From: Cruorifilaria tuberocauda
Taxonomy: Eukaryota > Nematoda > Chromadorea > Rhabditida > Onchocercidae
DNA length: 64,000 bases
Direction: 5' to 3'
NCBI GenBank assembly: GCA_013365365.1
Contig: JABVXU010000014.1
Coordinates: 310,001 to 374,000 of the forward strand
Positions 24,861 through 36,637 of this stretch are shown in pieces; position 1 is the first letter of the stretch, and each line of letters opens with the position of its first letter. The notes beneath the pieces were generated by a model. The model searched no databases and was not told the origin of the DNA. It worked only from the letters and a program-made list of their open reading frames with translations. A program made the position numbers and the translations under genes.

Positions 24861-27800
24861 TTATCACATTTGCGGATAAACATCTCTTATCTTCTGTTTC
24901 CCACTCATTCTCTCCCAACATTGCTTAACCTTGTCAGAAAGGTCAAACTATGAAATTCAATTTCAGTAATGCAACGGTAGCTATTGTTATTCCTGCTTTC
25001 TGATAAATTCATAATTCACCGCGTCGCAACTATTTTTTCCATATTTTCCTCATTTACTAATCGCTCGTTTGTTATTCTTTTGTGAATTTATTTATTTGTT
25101 AATTAATTAGTCTAAATTTTAATTTATTACAAAAAGAAAAGACGAAAAAAGAATAGCAGTGATTGTCCTTATTACTCTTCTAATTACAGGCCAAAACTTT
25201 CCCGTCAAATTTTTTTCTCCTTATCATTCCTCACAACCATGTGCACTTCCATATGGAAATTCCTCGAAAGCAACAACTTACATCCTCTTCTCGATTTCCG
25301 ATCAGACCAGAAAAACATCATCAAAATCTTCTCACTTAAAAATGTTTGTTCTGACCCGATTATCAGGTTTATGTGGTGGCAGGCAGGAATGATCAGGTAA
25401 CCGTAGGATAGGTAGACATAGAAACCGGTTTTCAGTTGGGAAAAATAGTTAACAATAACGGAGCATTTATCATGAACTTATCACTGAATTATTACATAAA
25501 TAAAAACACCAGCTATACATTAATCACCACATAAGAATTTAAAGAAATTACAATTAAATAAATATATTTAATGGACGTAAATAATGCTTATTCTATTTGA
25601 ACTAGCAAAGTATGTGAGTAAACACACGAAAACAGACATTAAGCAGTAAATGAGTAATTAAGTAAGGTAGGCAATAAAGTAGCGATATGAAATAATTAAT
25701 AATTTTTACTCATCTCTCAGATCCAAATCTGGACATTTTCAGTTTAAATTTCGAAACGTTAATTGATTATTACCTATATATAAGTTGGATTATCACTATA
25801 ATATAATTAGAATTAATTGCAAACAAACTACAGAATATTTTAACATATTCAGTAATATTTCTAAGTTTAAATAATTTTTTTGAAGTGCAAATAGATTTTT
25901 CAAGAAAAAAAAATGAACTATTCATTTATTTAGCAGTAGCGAAATCAGCAGAAGTTAATAATGAACTATAATTTATAAAAGTTAATAACGACTCTATCAT
26001 TTATATCACAACAGTCTGGCTATTTGTTTGAGAAGAACGGATAAGTTTGTTACTTCTGGAAAATTGATTCTATGGCAGAATGACTCATTAGCATGCAACT
26101 AACCCCTTTGTTCATGATTATGAATAATTTAAGTCCCCTAAATCTTTAATATTCGTTGTTTTTTACGATGTGATACTTACCGGACATTTCTACCGTACCT
26201 TACATGAATGTAAAGAATTCAATTCAAATTTTTTATCACTCGTTCCCTCATATTTTAATATTATTGAATGTCAGCTCACATGTAATAATTAATTAATAGT
26301 GAATGTCATTAATGTAGGAATGAGTGAATGAATGTTAGGTATGTATGTCATTGTATGTGTAGTGAATTTTTAAAAACCCATCAGTTCAAAATGGGAAAAA
26401 TCAAAAAATCATTCGCTTCAATCTTCACGCATTTTGAAATGAATGATTAAAATGGAAAAGGATGAGGTGAAGGAAAGGAATGAATTTTGTCTTTTGCTGT
26501 TTGTTAGAAGAAAACGTATATAATTTATTCGCTACCTTTGCTGAAAGAATAATTTAGGTCAATTTAATTTTGTCGCATTTTTACCGTTTTTCTGTATCTT
26601 TGACATTTTTAAAAAAAAAATAGATTTTTTGCTCTGACAATCAAATATCCATAAGACATTTGTCTAAATTAAAATTATATTTAATAAAAGAAAAAGACTT
26701 CCTTCAATATTATGATTTATCAAATATCAATGAACATTTTAGGTATCCTTTCAAATGGAAAAAAATGGTAGGAAAGTGAAATGGCAAAGTATGTGGAAAA
26801 TATTTCTGACAGACTACCATTTTAAGTATAATTAAAGTATTATCAATCAATAAATGAATCAGTGCTAATAAATATACTTTAGTAAATAAAAATTGAATTC
26901 AATATTTCAGTGATATTAAGATATTCGGTCTCCATTTTCCATGATAGAAAGCCGAATTTAGAATGTTCCAAGGAGAAGGAAGAGGACGAGGAAGCCGATG
27001 TGAGGAAATATATTTATTTGATTATCTTTTAAGTTATCCAGTCATATCGGTGAATTTTCACTCATTTAAAGGCTTCGCTATTACATTAGATTACGCAAAC
27101 TTAAATTTAAAAATTAAAAGAGGAAGTTGTGAAAGCAAGTGAAGACTGAAAAGTAAGATTATAGAACGTAATCAATTAGATGACAAAATGAAGTGATAAC
27201 AAAGAGAAGGTGAGAACAAATTTTCAGACGGGAAGGTTTAAATCAAAATTTCTGTACTACTTTTTACAGTTTTTATGCCGCCAAGCATAGGAAGATGTGG
27301 AATAACACTTAATAACAAACAAAATTAATTAATTATCTTATAACTAATATTTTTGCTAGCTAGGTTAACAGTATCATGATTTGATTAATTGCAATAGTGC
27401 AATTTAAAGGTAATAAGATATTTACTTGCACTACTTTAATCAATTACAATTTCAGTTGCTCGGTGATATCGTATGAACTATTAGGTTCTGCGAATTACTG
27501 ACATTTTTCATAAATTACCAGCAATAATCAATAATTAATTATAATTTACTACAAATAATAATAATAATGATAATAGCAATTAATAATGATAAATAATAAT
27601 AATAGTAATAATAATGATAATAATTATCATTATAATTAATAATATAGTAATAATAAAGTGCTGTAAAGAAATGCAAAGTATTTCACGTCACATGAAATTG
27701 ATATTGTTAAGTAAAATTACTGACATTACTTGATAATAATTAATTCAATTTGAGAAAGATAACTTCCTTATTAATGAAATATTTTTAATATTTGAATGAG

Positions 27801-28318
27801 AAGAAAGATAAAGTGATGTAAACAATAAGTTATTGTCATTATGAATTCCGATTTGATTGGGATCCTTTAGGTTGAAATTTTGATTTCGAATATAAGGAAA
27901 AATGAAATATCTCTTCCACTGTTTCACTGTTTCAGTTAAGCACCGATTGATGTGTGCACAATTTCAGTGAAATAGCACAGAAAGTTAAGGAGGAGGGATT
28001 CGAACGTGAAGTTCCATCAGCCGATTTCACATGAAAATTATGAGGAGCAGAAGGTAATCAAAATCTTTCCATTCGATAAATTAATAATGATTATGACTCT
28101 ATTTCGTATGCATATACTAGCAGTGGAGTTAAAGTTATAATTACGGAATGAGAGAATTGTCAAAATTCAAATTTGACGAGAGAAAGAGAAAAATTACAGG
28201 TAATTTGTCAAGAATGTTCCATACAATAGATAATCAATTTTGATTAAGTTAGCAATTAACTGTACCTCATCTAATAAGTTACAGTTAGCTTTATTTCTAA
28301 ATATAAATACAGAAATGC

Positions 28319-28367
28319 CGCACACACACATACACACACACGCACACACATACATACACACATATAT
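28319..28367. repeat. (CA)n microsatellite, interrupted
   Basis: CA units with TACA and CGCA interruptions, ending in a short TA/TG run. Confidence 0.85.
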
Positions 28368-29838
28368 GTGTCTATAAGAATTTAATACAATTTGCTCGAT
28401 TTGTTTGTTTACATTTTGATTTTGATTTCATTAGAGGATGTGTATGATCAAATTTGTTTATTTAATTTATCTTCCTTTTTTTGAAATAAAATTAGGATGA
28501 CCAGTGTACCAGTGTGATGATACGTGTAAAAAGAGAGAGAAACGAGATGACAGTTAGTTGTTAGACAGTATTATCAGTAATGGCCGAATGATTAAATGGA
28601 ACAAGTTGACAGATTGTCATGAAATAATCGCCTTTCGGAAGTCAATCCAATAAGCTATTTGCGATGTGTGCGAATTTCGATTTGTTGGCAGCACAATTTT
28701 GATAATGTAATAAGAAATCTATTGAAAGTGGGAACGAATTGCTGGAAGAGAAGATAATTTGATACGGTGGAGAAGGAAAACGTTCGAGAATTATTTCTAT
28801 CGAGAAATGGAACGCTTGGAATCATTTCAGACATAGCTGGAAGCAGGAAAAGGAAGGAAGAGAAGTGGCATAAAAAGATAACTTCGTCGAACTAATCGAC
28901 TTTAAGCTACATTTCCACTTCTGTTCTTCATCTTCAATTCGAAGTGTCACTCATAAATGACAATGTTTACCTTTCTATGCTTCTTTCTCATTTATTACTT
29001 TAATTTTAAGCTTCTCCATCTTTTTTCTCCATTCATTGTAAATTTAATTTATGATTAATCAATATAAACTTGAAAAAATTATCATTAATTTTTTTTGACT
29101 GATTCTACTAAATTGCTTTAAGAATCAGCTTTTCATTACCTTGGATGATGGATGACCTTGAATGATAAATTTTAAGGTCAAAACTTCTGAAAACTTAATT
29201 TTTTTTGGGATTTTATCAGTTCATTAAGGCCCCCCGAAAGTTATAATGCTGCTAACTATGTGATTATGCTGATAGTAATAGTGTTAACAATAATATTAAC
29301 ATATATAATCATAATAACAAACGGTAACAATAATATATGATAATAATAACAAATGATTAGAGTGTTATCATTAACAAATGATGAGAAAAGTAAATGACAA
29401 AGATGATGAAAAGTAATGAAAGTGGTGTTAGTAATTATATGTGATGAAGGAAAAATGAAATTTATTTGATTTCTTTCACCAAGCTTGTTCCAATCACTGG
29501 TACCTCCATTATCGTTATCATCATCATCATTTAGAAGAAGTGAAGGAGAAGCTTTTCGTTTCTCTCCCTCTTTTCCCATCTTCTCAATCCCAAAAGTATA
29601 TATGTTTAGAATAATGGATAAGTGAAATTGCTCCAAATTGATTGCGCATCTCGGGGGACCCGTTCCTCTTCCCTCCCGCACCTCCCGAACCAAAGCTCAT
29701 CCATCCATCCATATTTATATAAGTGCACGTATGAGATGTATTCCAATGAATGTTAGTCATTTCTATCTAAATTCCTCTCCTCTCTCCTACTCACCTCATT
29801 TTCATCTCTCATCAAAATTAAATATTTCGATATCGATA

Positions 29839-29859
29839 TACACATACACATATTCATAT

Positions 29860-29893
<34 letters not shown>

Positions 29894-29926
29894 GCACGCA
29901 CGCATACACGCATACACGCATACACA
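29839..29926. repeat. CA repeat with GCAC and CATA units
   Basis: Pure CA core, then three or four GCAC units, then several CGCATACA units. It lies inside the artefactual plus-strand open frame 29638-30024. Confidence 0.9.
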
Positions 29927-30272
29927 AGCACATGCAGTGCATCAAGATCCCACCGTATCCCTCATCAAAGCAACTCGTTTTGTGTCACAAACTTTTAATA
30001 ATTTCAATGGCAAATAAGAAATAATTAGAAAGAAATCCTAGCTTCCCTCATTTCCTAATTCTCGCGATATTTCAAATTATTTTTCGTTATCACAAATGGA
30101 ACAGTAACTGCCTAGAATATCTATAATTATTCATTCGTTAAGTATAAATAGATTTACTTATATATTTGGTACTGTAATAATACTAAACTCATTAACATTG
30201 AACAATTTTAAAACCTCAATTTTTTCAAGGTCTTTTATTGAATTTTGTTCATTTTTTAACATTCGATCTATA

Positions 30273-30296
30273 ATATGATATGATATGATATGATAT
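30273..30296. repeat. (TGATA)n pentanucleotide repeat
   Basis: About five units; this is the complement of the ATATC unit seen at 17456-17481. Confidence 0.9.
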
Positions 30297-33200
30297 AACA
30301 ACCATTATTTATTGAAAATATTGATAAGCAACGCTTTTCATGCTGTAAGCACAAAGGTTAACTAAGTATGCTTGTCACCAACCAAAATATGATTATAATT
30401 GCTGGAATTTCCTTCATTTCGCCGAATGAAAAATTTTCCGCAAGTCAAAATGATTAATAGACCTTTCAATAATTAGTAAAAACGATAACGTATACTTCTG
30501 AGCAGAGCAATATTAACTGTGAAATTATAATTTTGAAATATGCAAATCGAACAATTTCTATAATGTACATACACTCACTTAACCTATTAAAAGTTAAATT
30601 TCAGGAAGCCAAACAATATAATCAACAATTCTCAAAATTGATAATGGTAATCGAAGACCAGGAAGAGAGTAATCTAAAGAAGAGCAATCTCAAATTCGAT
30701 TTCTTTGATTTATTAAATATAATCCGCTCGAGAGTAATGCACATTCTCGAAAAATGCCTAAATCTTTCGGAAATAATGAGCAAAAATTTTTTCAAAAAAA
30801 CGGACTGAAAGCTTTGTTAGAATGAAATACCATATTAAAATTTTCTTCTACAGAAAAATAAAAATTTTCTATTTTAGATTAGAATCTGTAATATTTTTGA
30901 AAAATAGGTAACATTTTAACAGTTTTACTAACAATCCTTTCATATCGTTCATTTTTGCACTTTTTTTGCTTTTTTGCAGAAATGATACTGTAAGTTTGGG
31001 AAGATTTATTATAAAGCAATTCTGTACTTTTAAAAAGTAATTTAAGAGGATAAATTTGAAAAATGGATAGATTTAATGATTTATTTACTATGAAAAAAAA
31101 TTCTGAATTTATTAAATTCATTAAGTAGTATGCAAACCAGGTGATAATACCGTACCCAAAAGTGAAATAATTGAATCCATACTGATAATGTTTCCAAGAA
31201 AAGATAACAAGGAACCTGTAAAAAAAAACCAAACTTTAGATAAAGGGAACATCAACCTTGGAAACATGAAAGATTGAATCCTAATTAGAAGATTATAGGA
31301 AATCGAAAATTCGTGTTAGAAAATAAAATATTTGTTTATTATGGAATACAGGTAAGATGAGAATATCTGAGATAAATGTTCGCATTCGAAAAAATTAAAA
31401 AGAAAATTTTCAATCAGTTTATAATCTCTCTTTAAGTTTCTAAAAAATTCCATTTTTCTACTTCTCCATGTGCATTCTATTTGCAAGAACAAAACCAAAC
31501 ATGGATTAATGATTTTCTCAAATATTATTAGCTATGATAATATTATAATTACAATAGTTCTACTCTATATGTATGAAATTAATTACTTTTCCTTTTACGA
31601 AATTTGACAAATATTTTATTTTTGTTAGAGTAAAATTATGAAATTTAACTAAGAATCAGTTTCGTTTATTCTCAAATTTGCAACTGACGAAATACTTCGA
31701 ATTTCGTTATAGCTTATGACAACAAGGTCAAAAGTAAGAATGATACCAGCGAATCGCTCGTAGCAGAATGAGCCGCTATGAAATTTTCATATCCTACCAA
31801 ATTCTTCGTTGCATATGAAAATTTATAAAAACTTCTCGTTCTCTACAAGCTATCTTTTCAATTCCAAAAAGAACTTGTTTTCGAGAGAGGAAAATAAAGA
31901 ATGAAAGGAGGGGAATTGCTGAACCAATAAAATCTGCCGAAATAATAATTTGTAACGTCGACATAATCCGTGACTGTGGCGGATGTTGCCGTTGTTGTTA
32001 TCGTCCAACACGTTACTATTACAGTAAAGGGTGAAATTGAAAATTGAAGTACTTCTGATTTTACGAGCACTTTCAAATGAATAATTAAAGGAATACTGCC
32101 AAGTGGAAAACATAATATTCCTTTCTTTTCTTCACCTGACTTACGTGATTAGTCGCCTCCAAAAAAGAGGAGAAAAATAAAACAAAGAGAAAAAGAGCAA
32201 CATATAAATATTATGTTGTCAGCATAGAAGTAATCATTTTGCGACGTTTTATTCTTTCAACTAACTTCTCAACTGACCTCGTTTCTATTATCAGTCATTT
32301 CGAAAGATGGAAAAGAAATTTATAAATGTGAAAAAAGTTAGGTTTAATGGAAAAATAGATCAAAAGAAGGAAACTTCTAGGCAGTTGAACATTGTAGAGA
32401 AGATAGAAATTGGAAAATGAAATTAACTGAAAAGGAAAATTTAGAAGAAATTATGGCAATTGGTATGCAATTAGTATTCAATGATGGAATTATTCAGTGA
32501 TCCTTAAATTAGCATACTATTATTATTCTTAATGAACAAATCGTTGGAAGTATGAAGAAACGTTTTTTCTTTTTTCTTAAATGAAGAGAAATGTTGATGA
32601 AAAAGGAAGCGACGATTAAGCAATTTTGTCTAATACATTCAAAATTGTGTTTAAGCAATCAGTTGAAATTGTGAAATCTTAAAAACAAGCATTCATTAAA
32701 CTTCTAAAAAATCTCTGAAATTTACAAAAAGAAATGATTCCTTAAAAATAATATAATCAAAAGTGACGAATAGATATTCTCGAAAGAAAAGAAAAATTGT
32801 CATCAATTAAAGATTATCCCTCCCGAAGAAAAATGATGTATTTAGTCGAATACAGCAATCATCGTTTCGAAAAATTTCTGGAAATAAGACGAGGAGCCAT
32901 TCATTGTATTTATTTCCTTAATAATACTTCTTATATGAAATGAAAGAAATATAAATACCAAAATTTGCATCTTTTCCTTTAATATCCTTCATTCTGCAGA
33001 AAACTACATTGTGAAAAAAAATGTTTTAAAAGAGAAATTATGTGACAATTGTCGAAGCAATAATAATAGTATAGAAATTTCTATGTGATATTAGAAAAAA
33101 TTTTTATTATAATTAACATCTTTTAACACAAAATTATCTATTAAATGCGTTTAAAAAAATAATCATTACATATTGTGATATGAAGATACTAGTAGTTATG

Positions 33201-35251
33201 CTTCATCTTATAGTAATTAAAATTGTTAATAATAGTGATGATTAACGAGATGATAGGAACAATAACGATTATTATGGTTATGATTGTATGTTGCTAATAA
33301 TATAAATCAACCTTGATTGCATGAGCATAGTATATCTAATGTATAAACAGTGTGCAAATGAAAAAGATATCAGTAATTAATATTCAATAATTAATTAACT
33401 GAACCAAAATTGGAAAATTAAAATTATTGCAGTAATGTAATGATAGGCGGACAAACTGATGAATTTCAATAAAGAAGAAAGGAATCTTGAATCCCATGAA
33501 GGAGCATATTGAAATGATGCATTTCATACAGAAGGAAGCCTTTCTTCTTCAACAATCGTTCTCAAATGAGAAAAAAATAAATAAATAATATAGCCTTTTT
33601 TCTTTCTTTTTCAAATGGACTCTTTCTTTTGTGCTTTCTTCCATCACATTCATACATTTATTTGATATGCTTATAAGCTTAACAGCGTCCATATATTACA
33701 CTTTCTCATTTTATTCTTCTCTTATCACCATCATCCTAGCTGATAATACATTATCAGTTTTATCATCTAACCGATTGGAGTGACATTCATGATGTGTCCA
33801 TTGAAACACTGATTACTTGAAAGAGTGAGCAGTGAAAGCAATACGAATGAAAATTTGATCCGATTATAAGGTTTTATAAAGTTAGGACAAATATTGTTTG
33901 TATAGAAAAAAGGTGGAGACAACTGATAAGCTGGATGACACGATCCAGTTAATATCAATTACAATATTTATCTTCCAATATCAATTAGGAATAGCGATTA
34001 TTTGGTGCCGCGAATTATCAATATCATTTCTATTGATTTAGTTCCATTTAGTGACTAATGTGGATAACCTGATATATAATAATCAGTACCATAATTACTA
34101 AATATAAACCGATTGCATACCAATTTATTCTAGTGAGATTTCAGTTACAGCGAACGTTGTTGTACAACTTTGTTTAGTTTGTAATATATTTGATAGAACA
34201 TGTATAAGATAGCAAAAGATAGAATATAATAACTTATTAAAATCTTTGAAACCAAATTGTTGAAGTGTATTTTTTGGAAGAGATCGAGGATTTAAGACCG
34301 GAAGCAATGAAATTTAGCAAAATCATTCATTAATTGCTATCAAATATTTCATCAGAAATTTAGAATCGATCAAAGGTAATTCTATCAATAGTCACTATAT
34401 AAATCATATGATGTCTTACTGATACGATTACAATTTTTAGAATTTCTTACTAGTTTTGCAAGTTCTCCTACGCCATTGATAACAATTTCAAATTGAACTA
34501 AAGATAAATATCAATTTAAAATAATTACCAATCAAACAAATGTTTCGTTTCCAATAAACAAGTTATTTCTTTCAAAAAACTCAGTTTCAAGGGTGGTTGT
34601 GGCCTAAACAGAAAATCTTTCCGAAATTCCCTTCCTGACATGAACCATTCTGAAAAATAATTCTTCAACTTCGCATTATGAATCAATTAAAAAATCGGAA
34701 ATCTCATCAATATGGACTTGTAATATCACTGATGCAAATAGTTTAGATGATAATTGAGTACAGATATAACAATATTATGAGTGATCATGTAATTTTATGA
34801 TAGTAATGATAATATTAGTAAGAAATAATGATAATAATAGATGATAAGAATGAGAGTGATAGTGATAGCAATATGCTGATAATAACAAGAATGGTAATGA
34901 AAGAGAAAAACATATGTATAAATACAGTGATGATGATGATGATAACGATATTGTAATGATATTTCGTTGTCATTTCTCTCATCTCATCGGAAAGCAAAAG
35001 CAAAAATATATGGAAGATGTATATGAACGGGATGGCATGCTTGTTCATGCTCCGAGACAGGCGCCAATTATAAATAAAAAAAATTCTGTTCGGCTTTTCT
35101 GCTTGCTTCCTCCCAAATAACTGATATTCATCATGGGAAGCTCAGAAAACCCATTGATTATACATATTATCTGCTCAAACCACAATTAAACACAACACGA
35201 TACTATCATAATGCTATTGTAATTTATTCTCAATTCTCAATTACTTTACAT

Positions 35252-35333
35252 TCTACTGTATCAACCTTTCAACATTTGTCTACTGTATCAATCCTCCTGT
35301 CTACTGTATCAATTCATATGTCTACTGTATATG
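35252..35333. repeat. Minisatellite with TCTACTGTATCAA core
   Basis: The core occurs at 35252-35264, 35279-35291 and 35300-35312, with a fourth truncated copy at 35321 (tctactgtatatg). Spacing is 27, 21 and 21 bases; spacers differ in length and sequence. Confidence 0.85.
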
Positions 35334-36276
35334 TATAAATGATAGTGACGATAATGAATCTGTAGTTGATTCAGTTAAAGTCCGTATGTCTGTTGTTTAT
35401 TATATTATTGTAGCAGTAATGTCAAGTTAATTAAGCCGTATAAATATAGAATTGAAGTTGATAGAGCCGGTTAACCTTTAGAAGAAGCGCTAATCATGTT
35501 GCGCAATCCATTGACAATTTTTTTCTTCTTAATCGTATCAATGCAATGTCTCTCTCTCGTCTTTCTTAGGTCAATGTGATGAATATACGTTATATTAAAG
35601 ATATTTAGGCTAATGAATTTTTTCCATTAGTTTAGTAACAAATAAATCTTTTTGGTGAAAAACTTCTGCACGTCGGACAACAGTTGTGTGGGAATAATTT
35701 GATAGAATGAAACAATTATTCGACTTCTCAAATTTAATTTTAGTAATTTTCATTACTTCTTTGATTCTTTCGATTGTTTTCTTCAGTGTTAAATCATTCG
35801 ATGATATTTGTGATAATGATTAGAAGTCTTATCCCTTCTCCGTTTAGTGATTCTATGATCGAAATATAATGAGAGAATTTAAAGTATCAGATAAAATGAA
35901 AGAAAATAACAGCTATGAAAAGCTAACAAGAATGAATTATGCAGCAGACTGAATGCTGCAACATGATTTCTCAATGGCAATTTAATCACAACATTGGAAT
36001 TTAATTTAAATTAAAAAAGGATCATGCAAAATGGAATTTAATTGAAAAAATGGGAGAGAAACTTGGAAATGATAGTATAGCTTACTGGATTGTGATAGTG
36101 GAAAATTGGATGAAATATATTAGCTTGAAGAAGAGAATTTAATTTGTGATAGTTTTGTTTTAGCCATTTCTCTCACTCATAGATTCTTCTCTCCCGTGTT
36201 TTTTATCTCTGCATTTCTTCTCTCTCCGTTACTTATAATGATTGAGATGACAACTAGGAGAAGAAAAATGAAGATT

Positions 36277-36372
36277 GTCGTCCCCCGCCCTTCTCATTTG
36301 ATTCGGGTAATCAGTAGATGATTATGATAAAAAGAGAGGATCGGAGATTGGGCGGGTACGAGGGAAGACGAC
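36277..36372. promoter_or_regulatory. Paired inverted GC boxes
   Basis: CCGCCC at 36285-36290 and GGGCGG at 36350-36355 face each other. Outside them GTCGTC (36277-36282) and GACGAC (36367-36372) are also inverted. GC-box sequences of this kind are Sp1/KLF-type binding sites and stand out sharply in this A+T-rich DNA. Function is inferred; the segment lies far from both recognised genes. Confidence 0.3.
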
Positions 36373-36590
36373 GGAATAAGCAAAAAGGGGACAAATTTCA
36401 CATTAACGATAAAAATGTTGATAATCGAAATGACAGCCTTTTTCTCCGTTCTCTCGCTATCTCAAAAACAAATTAAATGACGATTTCACGAAGACAATAC
36501 GTCCTATCCATTCTTATCCAACAATAACCGCAAAACCGATTAAACATTATCTAGCCCATTCATACACACACATCAATACGTGTCTTCTAT

Positions 36591-36593
<3 letters not shown>

Positions 36594-36634
<41 letters not shown>
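36594..36634. repeat. (GT)n microsatellite
   Basis: About 19 GT units flanked on both sides by TATACGTG. Confidence 0.9.

Positions 36635-36637
<3 letters not shown>

Larger units (their letters stand above)
24861..36276. other. Gene-free A+T-rich stretch
   Basis: No recognisable gene. It holds an exon-like segment at 25190-25396, AAT-type tracts at 27.55-27.66 and 29.24-29.36 kb, CA repeats at 28.3 and 29.85 kb, a small GC-rich patch at 29.64-29.70 kb, a (TGATA)n tract at 30.27 kb, an exon-like minus-strand segment at 31138-31215 and a short tandem repeat at 35.25 kb. Open frames at 29256-29693 (-), 29638-30024 (+) and 30879-31232 (-) run through repeats or have no known motif. Confidence 0.6.

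Noticed and set aside
27995..28020. ggattcgaacg, resembling a tRNA T-loop on the minus strand
   Set aside because: The flanking bases do not form a T-arm stem and no acceptor or anticodon arm is present at the right distance.
29256..29693. 145-codon minus-strand open frame
   Set aside because: Starts at TTG, passes through AAT/ATC-type repeats (Asp/Asn and Ile runs) and has no recognisable domain.
29638..30024. 128-codon plus-strand open frame
   Set aside because: Its centre is a His/Thr run translated from a CA repeat; no ATG context, splice signal or motif supports it.
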